From Galaxea fascicularis (taxonomy: Eukaryota; Cnidaria; Anthozoa; Scleractinia; Euphylliidae), in assembly GCA_948470475.1 (NCBI GenBank), contig OX419336.1:29226505-29290504 (forward strand): a DNA stretch of 64,000 nt. Direction: 5' to 3'. This document shows, piece by piece, positions 52,114-63,069 of this stretch. The stretch's first letter is position 1. Every line of letters begins with the position of its first letter. The position numbers and the translations under genes were made by a program. Below the pieces are notes generated by a model. The model did not search any database. It was given only the letters and a program-made list of their open reading frames with translations, and was not told where the DNA came from.

Positions 52114-53472
52114 TCAGTAGTAGTAATAGGGGTATCTAGGCACGAATGGAACTCCGTAGTAAAAGGGTACAACGGTGCCGTACACGTAAGGAAAAGGCTG
52201 AATACTTTCGATGGTTTGCGGAAGAAAGCATCGCTTTTTGCCATCTCCTGATAAAGAACAAGCTGGGAATTAAACAAGATTGGGTAATTGGCGACTCACG
52301 CCTGTAAGGACAAGGGTCGGTACTCAGAATAGCATAATCATTATCTGAGCCATATTTACGTTCGTCTTCTTTTCTCCAAATTTGTTTTACAATTCTTAGA
52401 CATCTCAATGGCTCGCTGAAAGCTATTTGAACGAAAAGCTTGGAACTTACTTAAATTTATAAACTCCATATTATTTCCGTATTATGAATCAACACCAATC
52501 GGTTTCTTAAACAACGGGGCATAGTTGCCTAGAAAGTGCACTACCTGGATATAAATGTAAAAAACACCGCTGTTATCATCCCTATTTTTCGGAAAGAATA
52601 TGTTTCAAAAAGCTTTTCTGTCTCAGACTGGAATACCTGTCTGCTGTACTACTTTCTTATAGTAGTTTTTCTCAAGTCCAGATTAGAAATAATTCTCGTT
52701 GCCATGGTTTTACCTTTATTGCTCAATATTAATTTGTCACCTGTTCGTTTGTGGCAGCAGCAGCAGCAGGGACAACAGTGGCAGCAATGGCATCCATGAC
52801 AACAGTGGCAACAGTCATGGCAACAGTCATGGCAACAGTCATGGCAACAATGGCATTCCTTGGGGACCGCTTTGGGCTTCAATGGTTTCAGTTTAAACTC
52901 AGGAACCTTGCACTCACAGCAGCACGGCCACATACAGGGCCATTTACAATGGCCTTTCTTTGGTGGCTTCTTACAGCACTCACAACAAGGGTTGTTGACA
53001 CAGGCTCCAAACGTGACTGGAAACGACATTGATTCGCAGTGGCCGCATCCACAACATCCTCCGCAGCAATGGTGACAGCATTCCGGGCATCCAAAGCCAC
53101 CACAGCAGTTGCAGCATCCACAACATCCACAGCAAGATCGCCGGCCTGTTGGCGTGTGAATATCAGAGAAGAAATGAATAAATGACAAGTGATATACATT
53201 TGTGTGGGAAGTTAACCAAAGGAAAGCACTTACAATAGAAACGCATAACCAGGCCAGCTTCGTTTACACACCTTCGTTACAGACATCGAATTTGTGGCGG
53301 ATTTGCCCAAACAAAGAAGGTAAATGGGATGTTTAATTTTGACGAAGCTGCCCTGTCTATGGTTTTGCCAAAGTAGGTTAAAGCAATTGCAAACGAAACG
53401 TAAAGGGCAGAATGCAACAACATACTCACCAGCGTAAACGAAGAGTAGCTAGGAAACAGTGACCAGGGTCAT
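52114..53472 (-). CDS. Cys-rich secreted protein C, signal exon contains a TAG
   Basis: Core exon 52741-53145 and terminal exon 52114-52247 are joined in phase 1 (AACAG|GTGACA; TTCTTTATCAG). The core opens RRSCCGCCGCCNCC, continues with CPECCHHCCGGCCGCGHC, FPVTFGACVNNPCCECC, HCKWPCMWPCCCEC and PEFKLKPLKP, then a run of CCHDCCHDCCHDCCHCCHG-type repeats. The terminal exon has GDGKKRCFLPQT and ends in a PYYYY Tyr tail. A probable first exon, 53430-53472, reads ATG-T-L-V-T-V-S, then TAG, then L-L-F-V-Y-A-G to a strong phase-1 donor (GCTG|GTGAGT). It fits a signal peptide except for the TAG at 53449-53451. Either the gene is damaged, the stop is bypassed, or the true start lies elsewhere. Confidence 0.7.
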
Positions 53473-55807
53473 CGGTTTCTAATGTACCCGACTTTTCTTT
53501 TCTTCAATCCATAATTAAGCGAAAAGTGATGACCAGATGAGCAAACGAAGGAACTGTTCGATATATTTTACATGATCATGATGTGAGATTGACATTTCGA
53601 AGGTTTAATGAAATAACTTTTGTTTAACATTTGCACTGCTTAATATGCTTTGACTAAACTTAGGCAGGGCAGCTTTGCTGAGCTTAAATTTATTTGAAAG
53701 TTAAGAGTAAGGCTCAAATTCCGTAATGAATCAATTCCGACACTTAATGTATCTTTTCATTCAATATTTTTAAATGTTAGTCTTTCGCTCCTGTTTCGAC
53801 AAAATGAAGATGCGAAAAAGCATTGACCAAACTCGAACTAAACCGACTTTCAAGCCTTTAAAATGCTGAACTACCATCTTTTGATTTCCATTTGTGTTCG
53901 TATTGCATGATTGGTAAAAAATGTACTTATAACCGATTGACTTTATGACCTATCGATTCTTTTTCTCATCTTTAAGACAAAATTAGGGCGTTACCTTACT
54001 TCAATGTCGTGGAAATTCAGAAAAAGATCTTACTAAGAACGCCTCTGCAAATAAGTAAAGAAGAGGTGGTTCGGAATTTTTTTGTTCTAAAAGTTCTCTT
54101 AATTCCTTTTACTAATCTTCTTGACTTTATTCCTAGTTTTTTCTCTCTCCCTCTTGTTTTTTTGCCTATTTCTCTGTCTTCTCTTATTGTAAGGTAATAT
54201 ATAGTGAAAAGAAGCCAAGGGCAAACAAGTATCGTTTCTCGTTTCTCAGGAAAGGATATGACCATGGTAACTGTAACAGAAGCCGGTGAGTTCGAAAAAC
54301 TATAATTCGGATAAAAGATATCATTTATGTCGTTTCGTTCAGTTTATTTCAACCTAGCCAAATTGCCAGAGCTCGGTGTAAAGGTTAACACAGTGTCAGT
54401 CATTTTTACATAACTATTACTAAATATCAGCACCTACTACCATTTGATCACAGATACGACTGCATCAATTCATTCGATTTGCCATATATAAAAAAGAGGG
54501 GTTTTATATTGGTAACTGAGCGGTATCATACAATTAAGCGAAGATGGACCCAATCACATGTCTTCGGAAGTTGAATTCAAGGGAAGAGAATAGCATACAC
54601 CACAACTTTGATTTCTTTTATTCACTGACATGCTTTGAGCCGAGTATCTCTAGTCTTTGAATGGTGAGGTAATGTGCGGTGAGTATTTTTATCAAAACGA
54701 CGAGTGTTCCGAGGCACGGTTTCGTTCGAGTCCTATAAGCGACATTGCTATTTCCTCCTTTGGTGATTCCTATTTTCAATGTTTTTGAAGTTTTGGTTTG
54801 TTACAATTCATATCCTTTTTTTTTTTACAAGATAATCACTTCGATATAAGGTCTTTTGCTAAACGCGACCATAAAGGGCGCACATCTTGAAACAGCTCTT
54901 CGCAGGTGACCTGCCGAGAATGTCAATGACTACCTGAAACGAAACCAGTAAATCAGTTAATAGAGGTGTTTTATTGAGTTGTTCTTCTATGAACGGAACC
55001 AGGATAAACGAGTTCACAAAAATTTTGCTTTTTATGAACAAGAATCCTTTCAAAGTGTAAAGTAGGCAAATAGTCTATCCATCCTTTTTCCTGAAAAATC
55101 AAATTTTCCCGTGAGGTCAACCAAGGAGATTATAGACAATTGAGTGGAAATAAAACACCCGAGACTGCACGTGCGATACGCGCAATGCTTTAAACATTTT
55201 GGCGAGTGACTATTAGTTTTCATACGGATTACCGAAAACAAAAGACTGTGCATCAGTGTTAATACTTAAGCTAAAACTTGCAAAAGACCAGTTGCAGGTA
55301 AATTGGCCCTGAAACTGATCCAGACAATCATTAGAGCAGTTTTCAGTTGTGTGTCATAACATCGAAAAGCAATTGCTATAGTCAATTACAACAGACCGAA
55401 ACGGTGAGCCAAACAGATTAAAAGCCATTACATGCAGCTGGCGTTAAGGAAAAACGCGCGTGCAAGTCGCGATTGGTTTCGGTTTTGTTTTGTGGTTCGA
55501 AAAGTGGCGTAACTTTTGCCGGCTAATCACAGAGCGAAGCAATGCAAAGCCAAAGCAAACGCAATTACCATTCAACGCTGACATAAAAACCGCTCAAAGC
55601 AATAATGAGATGGCAAATATTTTTTTAAAAATTATTAATACCAAACGTGAGTACTTGTTAATGTGATCACTTATTGGCAAAACATAATGTTCTTAAGACC
55701 TGTGCCGATTTGATTACAGTGGCAAGAAATAAGTACCTTCGTTACGAAGTAAAAATATTTTCTCATTGCAAGCATTGTCTAAAAGGGGATAATTGGATTG
55801 CACCTAC
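53473..55807. other. Intergenic between Cys-rich genes C and D
   Basis: AT-rich with no recognised gene. A minus-strand frame after GGTTTCGTTTCAG near 54936 reads 24 codons in phase 0 to a stop at 54869; ownership is unknown and it may be chance. Confidence 0.5.
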
Positions 55808-58547
55808 TCAATAAAATGGGTAAGGGCCTCCATGGAAATACCCTCCATATCCACCATAAGGCCCATATCCGTAAGGTCCAGAAAAAGGGTATCCACCATA
55901 ATGCCCAAAGCCGTAGCCGTAGCCAGAACCATAGCCATAGTCATCGCAGCAGCCATAACCACATCCGCAACGCTTTGCAACTGCGCTTCGTTTGGGGGGA
56001 CCTTCTGTGTCAGGAGAAAACGATATGATTAGTTATGTTGACATCATTACCATTTCGATTGCGTTGCCCTGAGGTAACAGTTTAGTGTGCAAAACACTGA
56101 ATTCTTCATTGTCGAAATTGTGTTACTGATTCATTACAAATTGATGAAGAAATGATTTTCTTTCAATGTAACGTTGTTGTAATCCTTGATCTAGCTCAGA
56201 GAGTTGTTCTGGAATGCTGCCAAATTACATGAGTGTCATTAAATTTTCCTTCTTTTCTTTATTTATGAAATTAATGAAAATAATAAACTAACTAGGCCGA
56301 GCTGTGGTAGTTTTAATCCTTCTTTAGCCACTTGCAAGTTTTTTGATAAATCTACATTAATTGCGGTTTACACATAAATGCGAGCTAAAAATAAATTGTT
56401 TTTAACAGTTTATTTCTTAACACCTGTAGCAATTTCGTGGCAAAGAACAGTTTTTGCCAGAGAGCATTTTTTTTTGCACTTCTCCCGTAACTACGAATTC
56501 TTTTTTTTTTTTACCGCTATCAGCGTAACACCTAAACCAAAATAAAGCTTTCCTCAAACTAATGAAATATACAAAAGAAGAGCAGACACAAATATAACGA
56601 CAAACAAAACAGAATAGTCAACTAACCTTGGCTTTTCTTGTGTCCCGCGCAACATCCCTGGCAATTGGGACTGTGACACATCGGTTTGGGCTTGAGCGGT
56701 GTGAATTTAAACTTAGGAGGATCGCATTCGCAGCAGCAGGGCCACATGCAAGGCCACTGACATTTGCCTGCTGGCGGTTTTTTCTGACAACATTCGCAGC
56801 ACGGATTGTTCACGCATGCTCCAAAGGTGACTGGAAAGTTCAGCTGCGGGCAGCAACCACATCCGCAACCTCCACAAACCTGGGGGCACTCGAAGCCGCC
56901 GCAGCAATTGCCGCAACCGCAGCCCTCACCAGCTTCCCCCCAGCAACCACAACCACAACGTTTTTGTTGGACTGATCATGCAAGAGGTATCATGCAACAT
57001 GCAAAAATATAACATGCAAATTTATAACGTTAGTTCATGCAAACCTTGACATTAAAAATTCTGTTTTCTTAGTTTTATGTTTCTTCCTTATTTCCGGTAT
57101 ACTCGTTTCATTTTCGTGTATTACCTGGCTTTCGTAATTAATAAGTTATTACTGAACCAAGTCAACGATACCCAGGCGTATAAAATAATGGCTTAGATTT
57201 ATTCTTTATTATTCCATTGTTGCTATTTCCTTAAGTTAAATTACCAACAATTTCAGACTCTTTTGGTCATAACCTCAACTTTCATTCGAAGTTGAGATTT
57301 TTAATTAAAATGGTCTTCAATGCGGGCTCATATAGAAAGAGTATTAGATGACTTGTAAGTGCTTGTTATTTCCCAGACTAAAATGGCTGTAAATTCAGTA
57401 ATTTGGCGTTGCACCTTACAATATGATTGTGTATGGTTAAGCGAACTTTAATAGCCAGTCTGGTCCACGTTGAATAAATTTCTCGACCTGACACTAAATG
57501 ATCTCGTGTTGACCGAAAAATCAACAAGTTCATCTCTTCTTGGTCGGAGCAGGTGGCTGTAGACCTGTAATCGTCGTAACGCTTCAGTTAACAAGGAGGA
57601 ACTTGATTCCCACACCCCCTGCCTTCGAAATCCTCGAAATCGTTTGAGAATCCTGTTTTTATATCTTATTCTCCCGCGTAAGATTAAGATTTACCTGTTT
57701 TGACTGTTACATGTAGAAATCCAAAACAGTGATATTGTGCGAAACCGATATAAAATATTAATTGCTTAGTCTTTGCGATGACATCTCTTTTCTATTTTAA
57801 CTAGATTTTTAACCTAACTGCATCGCTATACATATACATATTGCCTTTCTTATCGGAACTGTGTTTAAAATCTGTTAAGGTCTTGTTAATACACGTAAAA
57901 GCCATTATTATAGTCACAATAAGCAGTATTAAGGAAATTTTAAAGACCTACAACAATAAATTAATTTTACCTTGTGTAGTCTTTGAAGACTTTTTCTGGG
58001 CGTCTACAGATCGCTTCTCTGGTTTATCCTTCTCTTTCTCCGATTCATCAATCACGACTCCCTTAATTTTTCCATTGCCGCTTCCTTGGAGCACGAGATG
58101 ATCTGAGTCAAGATCAACATTTTCCTCCCCAGACGACGCATCATTTTGTTCCTCGTTTAAGTCAGGTTCTTGTTCGTCTTCCTCTTTGCCTTCCTTCTTG
58201 TCTTCGTCATCTTTGGTCTCTTCGTCATCTTTGGCCTCTTCGTCATCCTTTTTCTCTTCGTCTTCTTTCTGTTCCTCATCATCTTTAGGTTCCTCATCGT
58301 CCTTTTTCTCCTCATCCTCTGTGTCTTCTTTCTCTTCTTCTTTATCGTTGTGTTTATCCTCCTCCTTATCACTTTCACCTTCCTCCTTCTCCTCGTCGCC
58401 GGCCTCCTCGCTCTTCTCCTTTGCTTCCATTACGTCCATAACATTTTCATTTTCTAATCTATACGAAGAGGCCACGGGAACCGCTGATGTTTGATAAAGG
58501 ATAACAAATAATGAGAAAACTACCAATAACCCGGTAGTCCTCATCAT
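55808..58547 (-). CDS. Cys-rich secreted protein D with acidic pro-region, 372 aa, complete
   Basis: Three exons: 57971-58547, 56627-56971, 55808-56004, all phase 1 (CAAG|GTAAAA, GATCAG, CAAG|GTTAGT, CTGACACAG). The start is the ATG at 58545-58547 (a second ATG follows directly); upstream in-frame codons are not ATG. Residues 1-22 are a signal peptide (TTGLLVVFSLFVILYQTSA). Residues about 45-150 are extremely acidic, built from KDDEE/KEDEE repeats, followed by EKRSVDAQKK. The second exon supplies VQQKRCGCGCW and the core with NNPCCECC, KCQWPCMWPCCCEC and PPKFKFTPLKP. The last exon has EGPPKRSAVAKRCGCGYGCC and a Gly/Tyr tail ending GPYPFY. This complete member shows the order: signal, acidic pro-region, KR, Cys core, KR, Gly/Tyr tail. 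The acidic part may shield or chaperone the Cys/Lys core, or bind calcium; both are inference. Confidence 0.85.
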
Positions 58548-60238
58548 GTTTGACTGCTGTTTTCCACTAAGCCTGAGGTGCAACTAATTGAGGTATGGTA
58601 AACAACAACAATGTAACTAGCTGTTCTCGCCCTAATCTATTGTCTCATAAGTTGCGATTCCCATGAAATGACTAGAAATTAGGTAAGATTTAAAATATTT
58701 ACTACCTCAAATCTGGTTGGCTAGGGTGTTCTATTGTGCGATTACTTCTCCATGCATTCTATTGGATGATTGGTCATCGGTAAATAATATGACATCTCAT
58801 TGTTACCATATTTGGATAAGGTTAATTTTGATCTTTCGTCAATTCTATTTGCTCTTATATTTTGATGCAGAGTTAAGACTGAACGGTCTCTTTTTTAAGA
58901 TAATGGTATTAAAAGAAAACTTATCTATCAATATACGTTTGTTTAGATGTTAAAGTGACTTAAGTGATACATCTCATTAAAGTTTGAAAGGTTTTGTTTC
59001 TTACCAAGTCAAGCATTGAACAGAGCACCTGAATGCAACACCTACCACCAGTGCACAGATCTAAGGGACCCCTTTTCAGAGCTGTGGTTTAAAATCAACG
59101 ACGTGTGACAATTTTGTCACAACGCGGAATTACCGTGTTAACAACCTTTCACAAACCAAACGCGGGAATGTTAAACTTTCCAGGGAAATGAACAGTATCA
59201 ATTTCTTTTATGTGTGGCGACGACGTACCTTGTAGAATAAAGCAAAGCCGGGTAACAGTTGTTATTAATAGCGCTTATAATGGCGCTCAGTCAGGAAAAT
59301 CTGAGAACGAGGTCGAAATTGAGGGGAGTAATGAGAAGTTTAATTCAGTACCATAAGAAAATTATCGCCCCATAGCGAAAAAATCGAAGTTTTCACAGAC
59401 CAGTCGAAATGTATTTCGAACGAAAGTGCTGGTTTTCCAAGTTAAAACACGATTCTATCAAAATAAACTTCAAGAGTGTGGTGAGAAAAACTAATCCGTA
59501 TTTCAGGAAAAAAAATCACAAATACAGCCACTGGTTTGAGCTAATTGGTCCTCATACAACACCGTGAGAGGTGTTACGGATTACCCGACATTCAAAGTCT
59601 CCTGCAATAAGTTATCATTTGAATTTGTCTCTTGGGGTCAGTCACGTTGTTAAGGTTTGCTGCCAAGAATTGTTACCCATAAAATAAACTCGTGTAAAAA
59701 CGGATTAAAATCATCGGTAGTGATGCTTAACAACGACACTTTATTGTTAGTGTAGTGATCTCTATGGGTTTTTTTTTCTGCAACAAACTGCTTGCGCAGT
59801 AACTGTCATTGTTACTAAAAATTGACGCGTGGGAAAACAAAGTCAGCCATTACCCAGGTACCTGTAAGAATAATTACCGTGGTAGAGACCTGTTATCATC
59901 CCAAAGTGTCACTGCTCATTTGTTTTGGCTTCGCTAAAAAGAAAGACAAAATAGAACCAAGCGTCCATCAATAATTTCTTTTATCACTCCAAATGTGTTA
60001 CTTCAGTGAGATCTTTGTCTTGAATTACATAGTTCAAACATGTTCCTACTTTGAATGTTTCAGTAGATCGCAGTCATTTCACACATGCACCGCACAATGG
60101 TAAGGGCATTGCGTTTCACCGGTACTGCAACTGGATCGTAGCCTTCGTTGTTTGTGCTTGTTCGGGGGAAATGCAAAACAGACTCTTTACGTGGAATATA
60201 ATAGAGTTTCGTCTTTTGAATTTATAAAGCTCGTTTCT
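58548..60238. other. Upstream region of Cys-rich gene D
   Basis: No gene seen. A 17-bp string (ACTTTCCAGGGAAATGA, 59175-59191) is identical to one just upstream of the giant gene's ATG (19457-19473). GTGACAATTTTGTCAC (59105-59120) is a short perfect hairpin. Neither has a proven role. Confidence 0.5.
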
Positions 60239-60802
60239 TCAGTTGCTCCAGTCTGGAATGCAAATAAAATACACGAGAGCAAATCACTATTCCATAGAAA
60301 GAGTCATGCACAAGAAATAAAATAATTCTTACAAATTTCGATTTGGGGCCAGGGGCGGGGCGGGGCGGGGGGGAAAGATCTTTCAGCGCAGCCTTGCAAC
60401 GGAGGGGACCTTTTGTTGCCTCTACTAGCTGCATTCAACTCAAGAGAAACTTTGTTGTGGATAATCACTCAAGGGCTGGTTAAATTTGATACAAGTACTT
60501 ATTTCTTAGAATATGGCCTCTTTGCAAGTTACGTTGAAAAACTGTAAAGAGTTGGGACAACGATGATTTTTTTATTATTGTCAATGATGTTAATCCACTT
60601 TACATTTTCTATGTTATTTTGTTCAAAATATTTTGGCAATGAAAAAGTTATTTCATCAACAACACGAGTGAGGTTCCGCCACCTTGAAGGAGTTCTCAGG
60701 CAAGGGATTATTGTACTTAGTGGTGCTCTGGTCTGGCATGGGCTCCAGCGATCAATGGATTGATTGCTTGAGGATTTTGTGGTGCGTTCTTCGATTTCTT
60801 AC

Positions 60803-63069
60803 AGCAACAATGGCAGCAGCATGGGCAGCAATGGCAACAATGGCAGCAACATGGACAGCAGCACTCGTGACAACAGCAGCAGCACGGCTCGCAGCAATGG
60901 CAACAGCAGCAGCAAGGGCAGCAACAGCAGTCATGGCAGCAATCGCAGCAGTGGCAACAATCGCAGCAGCAGCACTTCTTGGATCCTCTTCCTTTCCTCA
61001 TCCCGTGGCCTCCATCTGCTTGCGGAGACAAAGGAGCGACAGCCAAGACACCTGGATCATCCGACATTTGCGCAAAAGCAGCTTGTTGTGTATCAGAGCC
61101 TTGATCGCATCGACAGGTGCATTTTTTAGTAGCATTGCTCATATCCCCACTTTCACTTAAGCCATCTCCTGTCTTCTTGCACTGTGGGCAATCCCTCGAC
61201 TTGCAATCTTCTGCTGTCTTTTTCTCTGCATTGCATTTGCAGGTTTTTTCGTCATTCTGGCACTTTTTGCAACTTTGTTTGGTCTTGCATTTTACTGGAC
61301 ATTTAGATTTTTTGTGGTTGTCTGCTGCTGGTATCTCGCAGGTGCATTTGTTGGCATCTGCCTCTTTGTTGGCATCTTTAACTTCTGCATAAAAGAACAG
61401 TGCGGAAGAAATTCAAGCACGTAAGTATTTATGCGTGCTTCTTCCGAACCATAACAAAGTAACAGGTAGTATACTATATATTTGCTGTCGTCATTAATTT
61501 CACGGTGTAGGTGGATCTAGCAAACACAGGTGGACAAGAAGAATTGCTTTTGAGAAAAGAGCATACAAACGTCCTCAACCGATTCCATGAAGATCGCGCC
61601 ATGCAGATGAATTCTGATAGCGGCTTAACAACTACAACAATACTTCAGCTATTAGTACAATTTATTTCATTGACCTCACAACTCAGACGAAAACCAATTA
61701 ACGGGCAAATTTGCTGGGCTGTGTTCACTTACCTATGTTCACTTTTCTTTCGGGATTAAAACTTTAAATCGTGGTTTGCTCCCAAGTCTGGTTGTCAAAA
61801 CGCGTATACAAATTCACCGCCCCTTCAACTCCCCCCCGCCCCCTCCCCCCTTCCACCTCTCCTTGTTCTCCTTTATCTTCAAACTGGTGGAAAAGGTTCG
61901 AATTCTGGTAGCTACATTGTATTGTAATAAGTATCTGTTTCTATCGTTAAAATCTAATATTTTTTGTCTGTGGTTTTATTGGAGTGCTTCCCTTGTAGCA
62001 CAGGTGTGTAAAACTAGTTGTATACACTGTCCATTCTCATCGCGTTTGTTATGTAGTATACTTTTACTGTCATAACAGCTTGAAACAATATGTAACCATT
62101 GTAAGGTTTGCTTCAAAGGCAGAAGACAGAAATTGTTTACTTTGTTCCCATGCACTAACCTTTCTCTGAATTGCTCCCTTCACTGGGTGATTCTGGTTGA
62201 TCTTCTGCCAGCGAGTTAAGTTGCTCTTTGTCTACCACTTTCTTTGGTTTAACACTTTTAATCTCGTCTGCAAAATAATACCATGTATTCTCATTGATGG
62301 TTAGACGTTTCCATCTACCAGCTATCACTTTTACATACATAGTGTTAATGGCCTAAACGTCTATTTAAGAGGAAAACTGAAACATGCTATACACATTTGA
62401 AAGCCCTTTTCGATATGCAAAAAGCGCGTCTGTTTGATTACTAGATGATGGCGGCCATACATCAAAACATATTGAGTTGCTAGTCTTTTATCCCTTTATT
62501 GTCCCCTTATTATCTCAAAATGTTCTTGAAGTGTTTTGTCCGGAAGGCCCTTCTTTGCCAATGTGAGATTTTTTTCCACTAAAAATGAGATGAGAATGCA
62601 TACTGAATAAACACTGCAATATTTGCGCCACCCATCAAGCACTATAATATATTAATTGCCTACAAAAGAATTGAATTAATTGTCATAACATTGAAATGAA
62701 ACTAAACGAGATGATCCCCTTAAATTTATCATTATAAATAAAGAATGTTTTTAAAACAGTGCACGGGGCAATCGTACTTTAAATTTGTACATGGTTCAAG
62801 ACATGGATAACTTCAACATTTTAATAGGAAAAGAGTGAGGTCCTCAATGGTCTGATCCAAACGAAAGAAGAATCGATTTGGTGGCGAACAACGTATTCAA
62901 CGACTCAAACATGAATAGATTCAGAAATCTGTTAATTCACTTAAGTCTGCTCTAGAATAGCAATGAAAGGGATTCACTTACCGTTTTTCGATTTAATAGA
63001 TTTTGCTTTAGACAGTAAGAAAACGAAACTTAAGAAAGCAAAAAGGCACAGAAAGCTTCTCGCCCTCAT
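60803..63069 (-). CDS. Hyper-cysteine secreted protein E (3' end unresolved)
   Basis: Exons 62982-63069, 62160-62267 and 60803-61384, all phase 1 (AACG|GTAAGT, TTTTGCAG, AAAG|GTTAGT, TTTTATGCAG). ATG at 63067-63069 opens a signal peptide (RSFLCLFAFLSFVFLLSKA); an in-frame ATG 15 nt upstream is an alternative. Exon 2 is Lys/Glu/Ser-rich. Exon 3 first encodes a Lys/Cys region with paired Cys (CTCEIP, CPVKCKTK, CKKCQ, CKCN, CPQCKK), then after RKGRGSKK a 57-residue block with 41 Cys, the rest being His, Asp, Glu and Pro. The exon appears to end at a phase-1 donor (TGCT|GTAAGA, GT at 60801-60802). A tentative last exon, 60239-60252 after TTTGCATTCCAG, adds only YWSN and a stop. Without splicing the frame runs to a stop at 60717. 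Metal binding or dense disulfide cross-linking is plausible. Confidence 0.75.
61385..62159 (-). other. Intron 2 of the hyper-cysteine gene
   Basis: Intron between 62160 and 61384. No other exon is seen. A C-rich run (about 61826-61856) is present. Confidence 0.6.

Noticed and set aside
58157..58494. Frames opposite and beside the acidic pro-region
   Set aside because: They are by-products of GAA/GAT-rich codons read in other frames.
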